Shown here: positions 33,930-47,600 of the stretch, piece after piece
How the letters are laid out: the number at the start of each line of letters is the position of its first letter
Position numbering within the stretch: the first letter of the stretch is position 1
The notes under the pieces: model-generated
Database searches by the model: none
What the model saw: the letters and a program-made list of their open reading frames with translations, nothing else
Told to the model about the DNA's origin: nothing
Made by a program: the position numbers and the translations under genes
NCBI GenBank assembly: GCA_022495005.1
Contig: JAGYXB010001793.1
Coordinates: 806,001-870,000, forward strand
Reading direction: 5' to 3'
DNA length: 64,000 nucleotides
Source of the DNA: Rhyacophila brunnea
Taxonomy: Eukaryota; Arthropoda; Insecta; Trichoptera; Rhyacophilidae

Positions 33930-36715
33930 AAAAAACAGATACGTTTGTCGTCCTTTAGGGGATGCCGACCAAAGCCAGGTTAAAACTGTCTTGAGGCATC
34001 CGTAGCACATAATTGACCCAGGCCCAATGTAACTTTTTCACTTAAAATGTGACGATAATCATTATCTCTTTACTTGAATGTTTTTCGGGAGTGTCGTTGT
34101 TGGGAAGACGTAACCGCTGTGATTGGGGACATCATGAGGTGTAGATGGAGGATCGTCAGGAGGAGAAATGCAAAGTCGAGATTTGATGATGGTTGCTCCG
34201 ATGGATGCAGGAGCGAGTTTTATTTGCAGCGTTAACAGTTGGTACAAATGTCTGTTACAAGAGCGTTATGTTACAATACTTATGATAATGTTCCAAGGTC
34301 CGATCTCGGTGGAATCAAATGTTTAACGGGGCAACTGACACGAAGCTTACTGATCGGCTGGATATTAGAGGTATTTAGACTGATTAACTCATCAACTATG
34401 ACCTCCTAATTATATGGATGAATATTCGATAAATTGCGAGTCATTGCTGATAAAGGTTGCCATTTAGAAATCTGCTGGCCTCTGCATTATTGCACGCGCG
34501 CGTGTAGACTTTGCTGACTGTAGATGCGACTATTGTGCGATAGTTTAAATGATTTGCTAGTTCTTACACTGTGGAAATAATGCTGAGTAGACCAGAAGTC
34601 ATTGACCACTACATGTTTAAAAATGTATAACTTCACAATTTTTTTCATACATAAATCATATTATAATGAAATATACTACCTACTATATAGATTAGTTAAT
34701 AAATTCTTGAAGAAATAAAATAAATCACGAAAGAGAGATGTTCAATTTGTAAGCGGTAAGCACCTCTATATTACTTTTAAATGATTAATATTTCAAGGAT
34801 ATCTGTAAAATACAAAATCCCTTTGCTGATTCATAAACAAGGAGTAAAAGTTCCCCAAGTGATGACAGCTCAAATAATATTAAAAGCGGTTCTGAAATAC
34901 CACCACTCCAGCATAATTTTCTCATTAAATTCAGTATTTCCTGGGCCGTTAAATCTGTGAGATTTATATCCATGGCTGAAAGTAAACGTTAACAATATGT
35001 TACGTTTTATTACTACATTAATACACAAGGAAAATTAACAGAAATCGTTAGTAATATGGAGTATTATTAAAATTATCTAACAGCTGTATTGTTTAGTTAA
35101 CCAGTAAATGTATACCTACTGCTGTGTTAATAGTTAATATTTTCCAGCATCGCGATTAACGTGACAGAATAAGAGCTGTAGAAGCCATTTTTAAGGTTCG
35201 TATTTGAGCGAAGCGTAATAATAAGGCCAAATATCCAAATCAACGTAAAGCAACGTCTATTAGTAAAGTACTAAAACTACCATTAAAATAGAGATCACGT
35301 ACTAATGTAAGCAACATGTGGTATAAATTAGGTTCAAATAATGAACATATTAGAAACCTGATTGTCTAAGAATTCATACAAGTTTTAGCGTTGTGACTCC
35401 AAATCATTATTCCTAACACTCATGTTTATCCATGTGGTTGCAGTTACTTCTCCTCACTAATCTTACATTCCTGATGCTCATTTCATAGCAATTGCAGTCA
35501 GTTTGGTTCTTTTAATAGGTTTATTATTTTCGATACTAGTTATGAGGGCGTGCACATTTCACATGGAGCGACTTCACCAAGAAAGCGACCGGTCTATGTG
35601 TAGGGAGGGCTTCTCAGTGGCAGCGTTTTGCACAGCGAGGTGTGCGGCGTGAGTATTAAACAACTGTACATGGTATGCACGATGCACGCTTTACACTGAA
35701 AAACACTACCACTGAGACCTTACGCTATCAATGCACGAGTTTTTTGGTAAACCATTTAATTTTCGTGTATTTCAATTGTAAGCGAAATATATATTTTGAT
35801 AGTTATACACGTACGATAAAAAGTTTCTGGTTCCTGTTTCTCAAAATACTTGTACAAGCTTAAAGATTCCGGGGTTCGGTTCCGATTTGATTTTCAACTC
35901 TGGGCTTAATAATACGACTAAGTAAATAGTAGTTACTTAAACTGTTTTTCATAATAATATGGGCGCTTGTAAAATAATAAAGCATATTATTTTCAAGAAT
36001 AAATGCTACCCAATTACCTAAAGAGACTTTTTACTCTTCTATATTATATAGTAATATAGTAATGGAAAGGAAATTTGTGGTCAGGTGAAACTGGGCAGGT
36101 GGTTAAATTGTGTTCAAAGGAATTAAATCAGAAATGTTGAACGAAAGTAGACAGAGAGATGTGAAGATATCTGATGAAAAGTTCCAAGACTTACTTTCAG
36201 TTCTTGTTAAGATGGTGATGATGCAAAGTCTTGGAAAGGAAGTGATAATATATTTCTTAGTAAAATGATTCAATAAGCGTAAAGTAAAAACTGTATAATA
36301 TGAACCAATCAATCGATCCTTTAATCAGAGATCAGTAGGTATTTACCACATCAATTTTGTAACTTGAAAAAAAAGAAAATAATATTTGTAACTTTGGCAG
36401 TTCTCCCTATTTCAATTTCATCGATATTTTCTAGTATTGGTAATAACTATAATATTACGCAAATTCAAACGTTAAATTTTTGTTCTCACACTAATTGATA
36501 AAACTCAGCACTGCGCGAAATACGTGTTGTAAAGTAAGTATACATAGTATATGCAATGAATTATGTAGTAAAAACACTGTATATAAAAAGATGAATAAAG
36601 GCGTTTTTTGTATGACATAAGTCAAATATAAAAATTTAATAAACTATACCCAAGGAAAAATAAATACATAATATTATTTATTATTAAAATAAGTCATAAA
36701 TAATAAACAATGTTG
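33930..36715. other. Mostly AT-rich DNA, no supported feature
   Basis: Patches of balanced composition at 34080-34250, 34440-34520 (with a GCACGCGCGCGTG run) and 35540-35690 have no recognised motif or repeat partner. Confidence 0.4.
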
Positions 36716-36719
36716 TTTT

Positions 36720-37210
36720 AAAATTTATCCTGCGCGAAAGATAAGTCGTTTGTATGCAAAAACGGTCGCAATAAATCAGAAAAATCCCCAAAGAAACCTT
36801 CGCAGATTACGAAGGGAAAGCGAAAGGAAAACGGGAAACATCCATTAAACATGCAGCGCCTTAAGACCGCTGATAATTTGTTTTAATGGAATAAAAACTC
36901 GCCACAATCAATTAGTCATAAGATTTAAAACAAAGCGAGGGAATTAAAAAAATACAACAACTTCCGGCAATGAAACTGTAAAAAGGATCCGACGAAAGAT
37001 TTGTCTCGCGCGTAGTAATAAATTGTTTTAACTTCATAAGTCATGATCATAACTCAGCCGAAAACAAAGCAGGCATTTCTTTTTGAGTTTCCTAGTCGGA
37101 GAGACCCCGGGCGGCTGGGACGGAATGTGAAAGCGCGGGAATGTCGACGCCCGCGCCGTCGCCATTGTGCGGCGGGAAAAAATAACACGCCGGATGTTCT
37201 TGATTCAAAA
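36720..37210. other. CpG-bearing GC-richer island
   Basis: Base composition rises here and peaks at 37090-37190, with CGGGCGGCTGGGACGG, GCGCGGGAATG and CGCCCGCGCCGTCGCC. The plus frame 37043-37315 through it gives an Arg-rich peptide with no recognised domain. Could be a promoter-like or conserved non-coding island; no TATA, initiator or splice assignment attempted. Confidence 0.35.
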
Positions 37211-37627
37211 ATAAATCGAGGGACACTATTTTATTTCATACTCAAAAAACAGATAAAAACAAGTTTTCAACTAACATTAAAAGGACTAAAGAAAGAAGAG
37301 AAAAAATACAAATAGAAATTACATAAGATTAATTTATCTACCTCAATAGAAACAGAATAATGTGCGACATTGAAATAAGTCGATGTATGAATACGATAAG
37401 TCTATGTTTGAAGACAGAAGAATAAAATTTTGGTTTTAAGAATCACCGAGACTGGTTTTATTATTAAAATAAATTATCACCTACGTCCGATAATGGATAT
37501 GGCACAGTATAAAGACAATCTTAGAAGTTATCTTTAGGCTATTAATGCATACGCAGATTAACCTCAGTGCTATTTTGACATTTAAAGTAAAAACTTACCA
37601 AGGGGACTCTAGTGTGAAATTACTCTA

Positions 37628-38160
37628 AACTATTTATTTTATTCAACGAATTATTTGCAAGATCCCAGAATGTAACTTTATTTATTGAACATACATAATT
37701 TGAAAATATATAACCACTAGAAAAAATCTTTAAAATATATATATATATATATATAATATCCCAGCGAGATTTGAACGTACGCCTCTTGGAAATCGCGCCC
37801 ATGTGCCCCAAGCATTAAGCTATGTGTATCCTATTTGATTGTGACGATGTTATCTAGTTGTTTTTACAGTTGTCATTGAAGTGACTTCTAAACTTCGTTA
37901 TTACAAAGTATTATTATTATTACCTTAATAATTACTAACCGGCTTCTCCTAATTTTCGATATACCTAACGTACTTGCACTTGCTAATAATTTAATAAAGT
38001 ATTTTTTATTCAATGAATAAATCACAAGATTCAAGAATTTAACATTCTTTTTTGAACATACATAATTTGAAAACACCCCAGAGAATTATTAAAATGCGAC
38101 ACCCTGCGGGATTTAGGTCCATGTGACCTAACCACTAAGTTATGCGTGTCCTATGTTATT
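37628..38160 (-). repeat. Family T tandem dimer (minus)
   Basis: In element sense from 38160 leftwards: R (38090-38155, GACCTAAATCCCGCAGGG), M, L (37995-38060, ending GAATAAAAAATACTT), H (37840-37990, AAGTGCAAGTACGTTAGG ... GCCGGTTAGTAATTATTA ... CATTGTCGT-like end), R (37765-37835, ATAGCTTAATGCTTGGG and CGTTCAAATCTCGCTGGG), M (with a (TA)n expansion) and L (37628-37700, ending GAATAAAATAAA). The best example of two consecutive units in the window. Confidence 0.75.
37733..37758. repeat. (TA)n microsatellite inside family T block M
   Basis: About 12 uninterrupted TA units. Confidence 0.9.
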
Positions 38161-40077
38161 ATATCAATAAAATTTGATTTAAAGACTTTTTATTTTTAAT
38201 TAGGGGGCTAATATTCGGAATGTAATTAATCTAGAATCCTGTCCAACTATTTATTTTTAATATTCGTTGAATATTTAAACTGCACTGAGTTATCGCGAAA
38301 ACATTACTAAAGTTGTTATTAAGCAATCCTTTTTTGTATATATTTAAATCGATCGGAAGGGGAAAAATTGAATCTCAAACCATTAGCATAAAAAGCGTGT
38401 TTTTTGTGACGGCGTGGTGTGTCTACCTTTTCGCCATTTTCACCTTTACACTTTCTTCTCCTTCGTCTGATTGCTTCGTTCCTTTTGAACCAAACTCTCA
38501 GACGACGTGTGGAAATAAAATAAAATCAAGAGAAATATATTTTTTGTTTCCGAATCTACGTATTGTGTTATTTTCAAAACATTCTACGGATTGAAAGCGA
38601 CCACACAAAAATGACACTTAATGTAAGATATAAGCAATAATTATTGACGTGTAAAAATCGTGGGTAAGGCTAGGGATGCGATATCGAAATAAAAGTATCT
38701 ATAAAGTCTAACCTCAGCTTACTATTAAGACCTCATTATAAAAAAAAAGTTTTTTTGACAAAATTTAAACAAAAAAAAAAATTTTTAACCATATAAAAAT
38801 CTCGGTTCTTATAGATTAGTATGCCAAATTTAAAAAAACTCGTAGTTTCAAACATGGAGTTATCTCGTATTTCACAAACAGTGTTAGCAGATTCATCGTT
38901 TAGAGAGGTGTTTAAAATATTGTTTTTATTACTTTTTTCGTTTTTTCAACATTCTTCTCAAACATACTTACGAGGTTTTTATAGTATGGTGACGGATTAA
39001 GTAGTGAGGGATATTTTTCGGAAAAAAAGATGCATAATATCGTTTGTAAATAGAAGGTTGAGTTCATAACGAGTTCATTCACGAGTTGACAGCCATTCCT
39101 CATTGAAATTTTCAATATTCAATAATATATTGATACTCATATTATAATACCCAACGTTTCTTTATTACAATACAAATTTAAAGATTAACTTCACACTATG
39201 TACTTATATTAATATTTAATATAATATATAAAAACTGTGTTGTCGTATTTGATGAACAATCAATAATAATGAATTTGTACGGCAGTAGATTTTAATAATT
39301 TGATGTCGGATACTAAATTATTGGTATATACCTAAATAAAATCACAATACATTGCAAAAATGGTGTTCTTTTCTTGGTGAAGTTTGAATTACCTATAATG
39401 CCAGTGCTCCATTGGCACGCAAGTCAGACGATTTACGGTCTTCGGACTTTTTTCCCCGTAGGGCACCCCAAATCTGCAGAGTTTTAAGTTCGTCGACCAG
39501 GTTCGTTGGATTTCAAACATGTTTGATATTAAACTCTCAGAGTTGCCAGAATTCGTCCGTCGATCATTACGTAAATTCGATTTGACATTAACACGCAATC
39601 ATTCGTAACGAAAATAAACTGTAATTGTTCATAAACATTTTTATTGTATGATTTGTTAATTTACATAATATTGGAAAATAAGAGATTTATTTTAATTTAT
39701 CAAACTCTTAAAAGAAAACATAAAACTTGTGTTGTTGTTAATATTAAATTCTTTTATGCAAATCTATATGTAAATAATATAACAATATCATGATAATCGC
39801 AACTTTTAACTTTTGACAGCTCGACTTTTTTACTCGTTCATTGATCGTCCGTTGGTCAGTAACAGAGCATAGACAAATCGGACAATTTATTCTTTTCAGA
39901 TTTTTGAGTCACCAATGGAGCACCTGGACAAGATTGCGTGATGCTAAAAGAAAAGCGGATCGATACCTCGAATTCAACGCCCACTCCTCTATGTTGTTTT
40001 TTAGGACTTTTTCTAATACCTATGCGTATTTTAATATATTTTTTTTTTATTATATTTGTGCAACTTTATGTTTTTTC
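38161..40077. other. AT-rich DNA, no supported feature
   Basis: 39390-39600 is GC-richer, with a 69-codon minus frame that I do not recognise. Confidence 0.4.
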
Positions 40078-40555
40078 GGCTATTTTACCACGTTTTTCTT
40101 AGCTCGTATTCTTGTTTGTCCAGTGGTTGTTTATCCAGTAAAAATCTTGCAATCGATTGTTAACTAACTTCCCAACTTGCTAGACATTTGAATCTTTTAG
40201 AATATATCAGAACAACACGATGCTAATGCATTTTTTTAAATTCATTTTCAGTTAATTCTGTTTTGTATGAAACGTTATTTCGGAAGAAATCCGTAATCCA
40301 ATCCATTATTATTGGTTGTTCAGGGGGTGGTCCTAGCAACTAAATTATTAATATGTACGTGCGTTTTTAGGTCAAAATGACATTGCAGTATTCTATATTT
40401 GTTTTTTTGTTGCAAAATAGCATAAAAATGATTTATTGACAATTGCCTTATTTTTCATAAATTATTAATACATAGAATTGTCAAGTTTACATGATTCAAC
40501 AGAAAATTTAAAAATGTGGTATATAAAAATTTCTTTTTATCTTGTAATTATTTAA
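40078..40555 (+). repeat. Dispersed repeat family R, copy 2
   Basis: Parallel to 23868-24330 over its full length with many substitutions and a few indels. An extra TTGTTGCAAAATAGCATAAAAATG segment (about 40410-40490) replaces a different stretch in copy 1. Ends in a TTTTTATCTTGT box in both. Confidence 0.75.
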
Positions 40556-42186
40556 TATATGGAGCATCACCCAGTACCTATAATATTATACAAAGCTATA
40601 TTACTGTTCAAGAGTTTTCTACTATCTTTAGAGTAATACAATTAATGCTCTTCTATCCGAAGATAAGATTTTCAACAGACAAAACTATTAACAGTGAAAA
40701 TGAGAATTAAGATTATCCTCTCTACGTCTTATACCCAAGGGATGTATGGCACATGGAAATTTTGTGGGTCGGAGTGGAAATTCTCCAAAACCCTACGAAG
40801 AGATAAAAGCAATTTGTTAGAAGATTGTAATCTTGTCTAAAATGATTGCGCAATAAGTAAACGTAATTCAAGAGAGCGAATTATCGTGATAATAATAAGA
40901 TTCATTTAAGGAAATAAGTTCTGAAACTATTTAAATGTAAGTGATAATTTTAACAACGCAGAGTTATGAGAAATTAGTTTGAAAAATGTGTACATAAGTT
41001 CAACACTATCTAATAAATTATTTTATCTTATGCTAATCTTAAGAATTAAGGAAGAATGATGAAATCTACATAATATGTAGACTAATTAAACAAATTAAAA
41101 TAATTAAATGTCTCCAAATACATGAATATTCTTTTGAACGTGTCAATTGCTTTGTGTACCTATCTCAGGACCTTGTATCCAGTCAAAAAAATCTTAAATA
41201 ACGAGAAGATAAAATAGAAAACTGTAACAGCAAATAGGACGGTGTATTGATTGAGCTTACAAGACTAACTAAAGTACATACGACTCTCTCATCATTTAAA
41301 ATCCTTGCTAGTAAAATTCTATTAAAATTATTTGATGTATCAAAATATTCCAGACATAAATTGCCCAAATAAGAGATAACTGCTAAAAAAATAAGGGAAT
41401 TGAACGTTGTTAAGCAGAAATCATCCTTATTTTATCTACAGTGAAATTTTAATTTTATAAAAACATCCAACCCAAACAATGATAAGTAACAAAAAATATT
41501 ATGTTCGTTTTTTCTAACCCACAACTATATTAAAAATAATGCATAAACCATACAAGTGGTTTTAGCGCTTTCAGCTAACTTTTGACATTGAAATTAATTT
41601 GTAGAATAAATCCATGTGGATTGAATGTGTTCACATTACAATAAATGATAACAATCGCACCGTAAGTGTAAAACCAAGACATGTCCAAAAGACATATTTT
41701 AGAGATATTAGGATTTGAAGTCTTCGTTTTCTTAGGACAAATAGAGTTTCTAAAAAAAACCATAATATTTGGTTTATATCCACATTATATTGCATGTTAT
41801 TTCAGTTACTTTACTTTTAAATTATCAAGTTCACGTCTTTTGCAGTTGTTTTGCATTTAATCTCAAAATTGAAAAATTTGCAGATGCCTTGGTTTTACAC
41901 TCACGGTGCGAATTGTCTGCTGATTGAAAATTTTTCAAGAGCTTTAAAAAAAATTTTCTATGCAAGGCATTAATTTTAGTAAATTACATATTCAATTATT
42001 ATAAAAACATATTAGATATAAACAAATTATAAAAATGGATTCATTTGGCAATAAAAATTAATTGTGATTTATTAATCACTTATTTAAGAATATATCAGTG
42101 ATACTCTTAGAGTTATTTACGTGGAATTGTGGATAGTTCTACTATTATTTTTACAACTTACTCACGAAGAAGACGACAAGTAGAAA
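40556..42186. other. AT-rich DNA, no supported feature
   Basis: Nothing recognised. Confidence 0.45.
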
Positions 42187-42438
42187 TTGTGTCGCTGGAT
42201 TTCAAAATCAGCCAAGTCCACATTTAGGTATTTTTGACGTTTTTGTGAATTGCTGAAGAACTACTGCTTTCTAACATTTCTGCATTATCAAAATGTGAAA
42301 CTTATTAATTTTAAATATTCTATGCTCGAAATAATGTAAACTTTCACCCTTGTGACTGTGTACTTGAGAAAACAAAAACTTGTTTTTCTCCTATTCATCC
42401 ATTATGGACTTGGCTAATTTTGAAATCTAGCGACACAA
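42187..42438. mobile_element. TIR MITE, 252 bp
   Basis: 34-bp inverted ends (42187-42220 and 42405-42438) beginning TTGTGTCGCTGGATTTC, with 2 mismatches. No convincing TSD, so the superfamily is open. No coding content. Confidence 0.7.
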
Positions 42439-43680
42439 ATATCAAAATTATAATAATAACCATTTCAACTGCGTATAAATTTTAAACAGCCTCTAAATCT
42501 TGCTTCATTAGAAGTAATTATTATTCAAACTGTATACCCATCAGAACTAATGAATAATTTATTGGTATAATTACACTCCGCCTTACAAATGTCACAAAGC
42601 TATACTGAAAACCTATCAGGCAAATTGAAATAATAATTATTAATTATTACACCAGTGATATTATGTGGATAATATTAAAATACTTTGAACATAGATTGAA
42701 ATGGTCCAAAGTTAGGGCCGATTGACTTAGCCGTGTGTTATGAATGTTATGATGTAAGGGGAAATGGGTAAATTTCCGTTCCTTTGCAGTCATATAATAT
42801 ATAACTGAATGGTATATTATTATTACCCGTCCACCCAGTTTCTTCGCATTTCTACCTATTCAAATGTACATCTTTCCCAGCCGTATATGGGGTAATCTAA
42901 ATTCTGAGGGATATGTTTATCTTGTCGTAAGGTACAACGATAAGGATATTAATTTTGACACAACAAATCTCTGCATACTGTAACACTTCACTTGGTTATT
43001 AGACATTGATCGATATGCATGGGTATTGTGTATCCAGTATTTAGCAAAATTGATTTAGTATACACAAAGCATCCGTCTGCATCACAGTGTATATCTAAAT
43101 AATATATTTGACAGCATATTGTCTTAATAATATGGGATGTTTACCTATTTGAATCTTTGAAATTAGATTACAAAAATAATAGTATGTACACTACATAACC
43201 TATCAATATAATATTAAACGCATTGGTGCATGGAAATTAACTTTAGACCATCAGATTTATCAGTTGTTAACTGAATACAGTGAGTTTTCCTCTGAACTAT
43301 GATAAGTTGGCCTAATAACATCGTGTACCTACATGATTATGAACTGAGTTACATAATTATGGTTTCCTTCCTCTGAGAGTAGCCAAACATTATGTTAATT
43401 AAAAAAAGAGCTTTTTAACCGAATGTATGCCACAAGCGCGTTTACACGCTCTACAATTCCGTACGCACAAGACCAGCCATAGAGAATGAACGTGTTTACA
43501 CGCTCATTACTCTCATTATGCTAGCCTCGGTCGATCGTTTCAAATAATTTAATTTATTGTACACACAATACCATCTCTTGGAATCATGGTGGAATACTAA
43601 ATCGAAATACAAGTCTTTATGATTCTACGAAAAAATATATAATGTGTACATAAAGTTTTATTTTTACATATAAATTCGCA
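42439..43680. other. AT-rich DNA, no supported feature
   Basis: CGTTTACACGCTC occurs twice within 60 bp (near 43438 and 43493); otherwise nothing. Confidence 0.4.
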
Positions 43681-43689
43681 GCCCACAAC

Positions 43690-43860
43690 TATTGCCATGC
43701 TAATACTTCACGGTATTTTATGGATGAAGGGCCAGGACACACGGAAACTCAGACGGCACTGCAAAGTAGGTATGCTAAAAGCTTTCAATAAAAATATGAA
43801 GACACTTGGTGGAAATACCTACATAGTCATTCAGTGATGAAAAAGAGACAGAAAACTTTT
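43690..43860 (+). pseudogene. Possible RTE C-terminal relic
   Basis: The plus strand reads KTLGGNTYIVIQ after a basic segment, comparable with VKFGGNTWQRTTQ at 3.22 kb, and KRDRKLF where RESWRKL would be. Two stops. Weak but in the right order. Confidence 0.35.
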
Positions 43861-44399
43861 TAAATGGGATATATATATATACAGGCTGCTGGATCAATGA
43901 AACGGTAGTTTTTTGGAAGTACGTGGAAGATTGACTCCACAAAAAACCGATATGAAATTTTACAAACTTTCAAACAAAACCAGTTTTGTACAGATCTATT
44001 ACAAATTGTTTCGATTTAAAACTGGCAATTGACCACACGTTTCAATTTCGAGTAGATATTATATTCTGACATGTTTCCTTTTAAAACTTGTCAAAACTTG
44101 TGTAGTAGATATTGTAAAATATTCAAATATTAAAACATGATTATTTCAAAACTACGTTTTATTAGTTGTTACTATTCAATGAATACTGGGCCGTCGAGCT
44201 GTCGCATTATTATCAAAACTACAAAAATATGATATTTATTTTCTTTGCCACTATGAGAGTGAGCGAATGTAATACTGACTTTACATGCAGGGCGCTAAAT
44301 ATCGCAAGTTATTTTGTTAACCACTGCAAAACAGCAAGTCTTAAATGTAAAATTCTTTGTTAGTAATCAGATAAAATAATGTGTTGAAAGATAACGGAA

Positions 44400-44650
44400 A
44401 CTAATGTCCCCTCTTATTCTAGCGAACACTTTGCAGTTCCGCGGCGCTTCGTCCTGGGATGTTTGTCGCATTTGTTCCCGGCTCAGCGTCGCGGGCCAGC
44501 CCGGCGATGCACTTATGCAGTGATGCTATGCATTTTAAATGTGCATAAATCTCCCCGAGTCGTGCTATCATGGCGTCATTTAACCAGGCCACTCGTGCAT
44601 TAAGGGAATACTCCCAGGAATTTCAAAGTCCTTCAGAAGTACTAACATTT
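44400..44650. other. GC-richer island with POU-like motifs
   Basis: Balanced composition (GTTCCGCGGCGCTTCG, GCGTCGCGGGCCAGCCCGG), followed by a cluster of ATGCA words: GATGCACTTATGCAG, CTATGCATTTTAAATG and GTGCATAAAT. The last resembles POU-homeodomain sites. No TE hallmark. A regulatory role is inference. Confidence 0.35.
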
Positions 44651-47600
44651 TACATTTTTTGAAGCCGACTTGTTTATTGCTCGAATGCTCGTACTGAAAT
44701 AAATTTATATATCATATTTACCGGAAAAACTTCTGAGAAAATACCCACGGGACTTGATTTAAATATTATATCAATTATGACGTAAATACGAACGTATGAG
44801 TAAGCAAAAGAATATTCAGAAAACATAATATTCAAACGACTTGTAAATAGTGAATTATTTGCAAAAGTGACATTTTAATATGATGTCCAACCAACGTATA
44901 GCGTATATAACATTATATTTTATACTTACGTATGCATGTATGTATCGGAACTCTAGTACCAGAGAACTTTCCAATGGTCAACTTTCCAATAGCCGAGATC
45001 ACGACAAACTAACTTCCCGAAAACCAACATGTCAACATTAAAGTTTATGGGTTCACCAAACCACGTCCGCTCCGCACTACTAATCTTGCTTAATTGGGAA
45101 AATCATGGCTTCAAATATGAAGCATCACTATTTTGTTATGACCGGAAGTGTCTTATGAGTGGTTATCCATAATATGCTTTGACTAAATTTACTTGACTTA
45201 AAAGAGCCCATAGGAGAGAGGGCACACAGAAGCAAAATTGTGGCAAACTGGTTAGTCGATCCGATGGGTCCAACAATTGGTTAAACTGTTTTGTGCAGTT
45301 TTTCCCTTTCCGCACACATTTTAGGACAATTCCACAGGATGGGTAACAAGACTAAGTTTATAGAGTTGTGAATGCACATGGGAGAGAGGAGTGTACGTAA
45401 AGACAAAAAAAGAGAAATACAGAGAAATACAACATACAAACCAGATCCTCTGGAAATATCCAAAAATTTAAACGAAAAAAGAAGAGTTGTTATATTGGAT
45501 CATTCGGAACTTCCGATATGGTTTAATTTAAAGCTTTTAAAAAAATTGCGGTATCATACTTCCAATAACGTGACGATTTCTTTACTTAGATTGTTCAACA
45601 TTTTTGTATGAGGTTTTCTAACATCCCTACAGACCAAAATAAAAAAATCCAAAATCTACTAAAAAATAAATTTAATGTATTATCATCTGTAAATAAAAAG
45701 TAAATCAATTAAGTCAAAATCTCAGATTGCCAGGATCTTGGGTTGTTGGGAGGATGCCTCACAGGACATTGATCAAATTCGAGACTTATTTTAAGATTGA
45801 TTGAAAACTAAAGATTCGTGACATGTGTCATGGAAACGCTATGTTAAGGAAGATTTTCGATAGAGGTCATGTCACGCGGCAAGTAGACAAACGATAGGTA
45901 AATGAAATAATAAAGTCATAATTACTTTATTAATTATTGTACTATATTAATTTATTAATTATTAATACAATTATTGTACTTACACATTAGTTATAATGTA
46001 TGTAGCACTTTGTGGTCAAAAAAGTTGGTATAGAAACTACCTGCAATATTATACACTTCTTCTGTTAATGTATGTATAATTATTGACAAAAAGTTTAATA
46101 TCGGGAAGAATATTTATAGTGTGTGATGATTGAAAAAGTGATATTAATTTATGGTAAACTGCATAGTACTCAAAATTAATGGGGTCTGGCTTACTCTACT
46201 GGGAGTGGTGGGACGGGCTAAATATCTAGAGTGTGGAACAATATGGGATAAACTTTAACACCTGTTAATGTATATGCTATTTTCAAAAGTTAATAATATG
46301 AATTTTAGTTTGTCACGTTAATGTAACGTGCACAGAACAGAACAGAAGTTCCCTAGTAACGTGCTTTCAATCTTTGGGAACAAGCGCGGTTTTTTTTACT
46401 TGGGTTTTATGGCGGTCAGGCCATTATTTATATTTTATTAACCTGTTCTGTGGTCTTATCATGATGTTTCTGACAAAACAATGGTAAGACACACCATACA
46501 GTATCTGCTGAAGTCATTAAAACTCAGTGCAGAGTTCTGAATCTGTTTACAATATTATAACTTACTACAGTAAAGCAGCGTCGTCAAAGTGAGTGTCAAA
46601 AAGCCAGTATAGATTAGCTTCAATATCAAGTTTTCTACGCTGCATGCGATAACACTGTTACGTCACGTGGTTTTTCTAGTTGACTTGGCACTGTTCAGAA
46701 GAATTAAAAGCGGTATTTTCTCATCCTCACAAGAATTCTACACTCTAAAAAATGTTCTTCCACAAAGGTTTAAGCGTACTCATGCTAATAAAACTCCACG
46801 CAATATTAAATACATATTTATTTATTGTGGGCGCACGGAATATAGTAGCGGGAAAAGTAAATACGGGAGAAGAGTTTTAATTCTAGAAACGGCCGTGGTG
46901 ATGTAGAAGAATTGAAATGAAAGTAGCACTGTACCTACTTGGTTTTTACCGCGAACAACCGTCTTAGATATTCCTCACCAAGCTTTCTTTTCAAAATGCC
47001 ATCTCTATTGGCTCATGCAGATGTTAAAAGTGACACTTTTAAAGATCACGTATGACAAAACAATTATATATATAAGTTCTAAACTTCTAAAATCTTAAAG
47101 TCTGGAAACTCAGTATACAAAAGTGAGACTCTCACAGTTTAAGTAAGGTAGAAAAAGTAGGGTAATAAAGTTTACCTGGTAGTAATATTGGACAATATGC
47201 ATTTTTTTTTAAGTTTTTTTCATGTCAAATCATAGGTATTATTAAAGAAATAAAATCGCATTATTTTTTATTAAAACAAAAACAAATATTAAACAAAATT
47301 CTGCTTAGATCCATAACATAATAAAATATTTTAATTATAACTATATAGTATATATGTATAGAATTCTCATTGATATTATATTATGACGCGCACACTATGA
47401 TGTGTTGTACCCATGTCAAGATTGTATTCAATATTACTTTTTAACTTATTGTTATATTTTGACAGGAATATTATGTCAGAGCTGTCATATATTTTTCTAT
47501 GCTTCTACGTTATTATTATGATATTGCAAATTTGATACATATTTTTTAAGTATAATATATTCTTATTAATGTTTGAGGGGTGTAGGTAAATAAAGTTATT

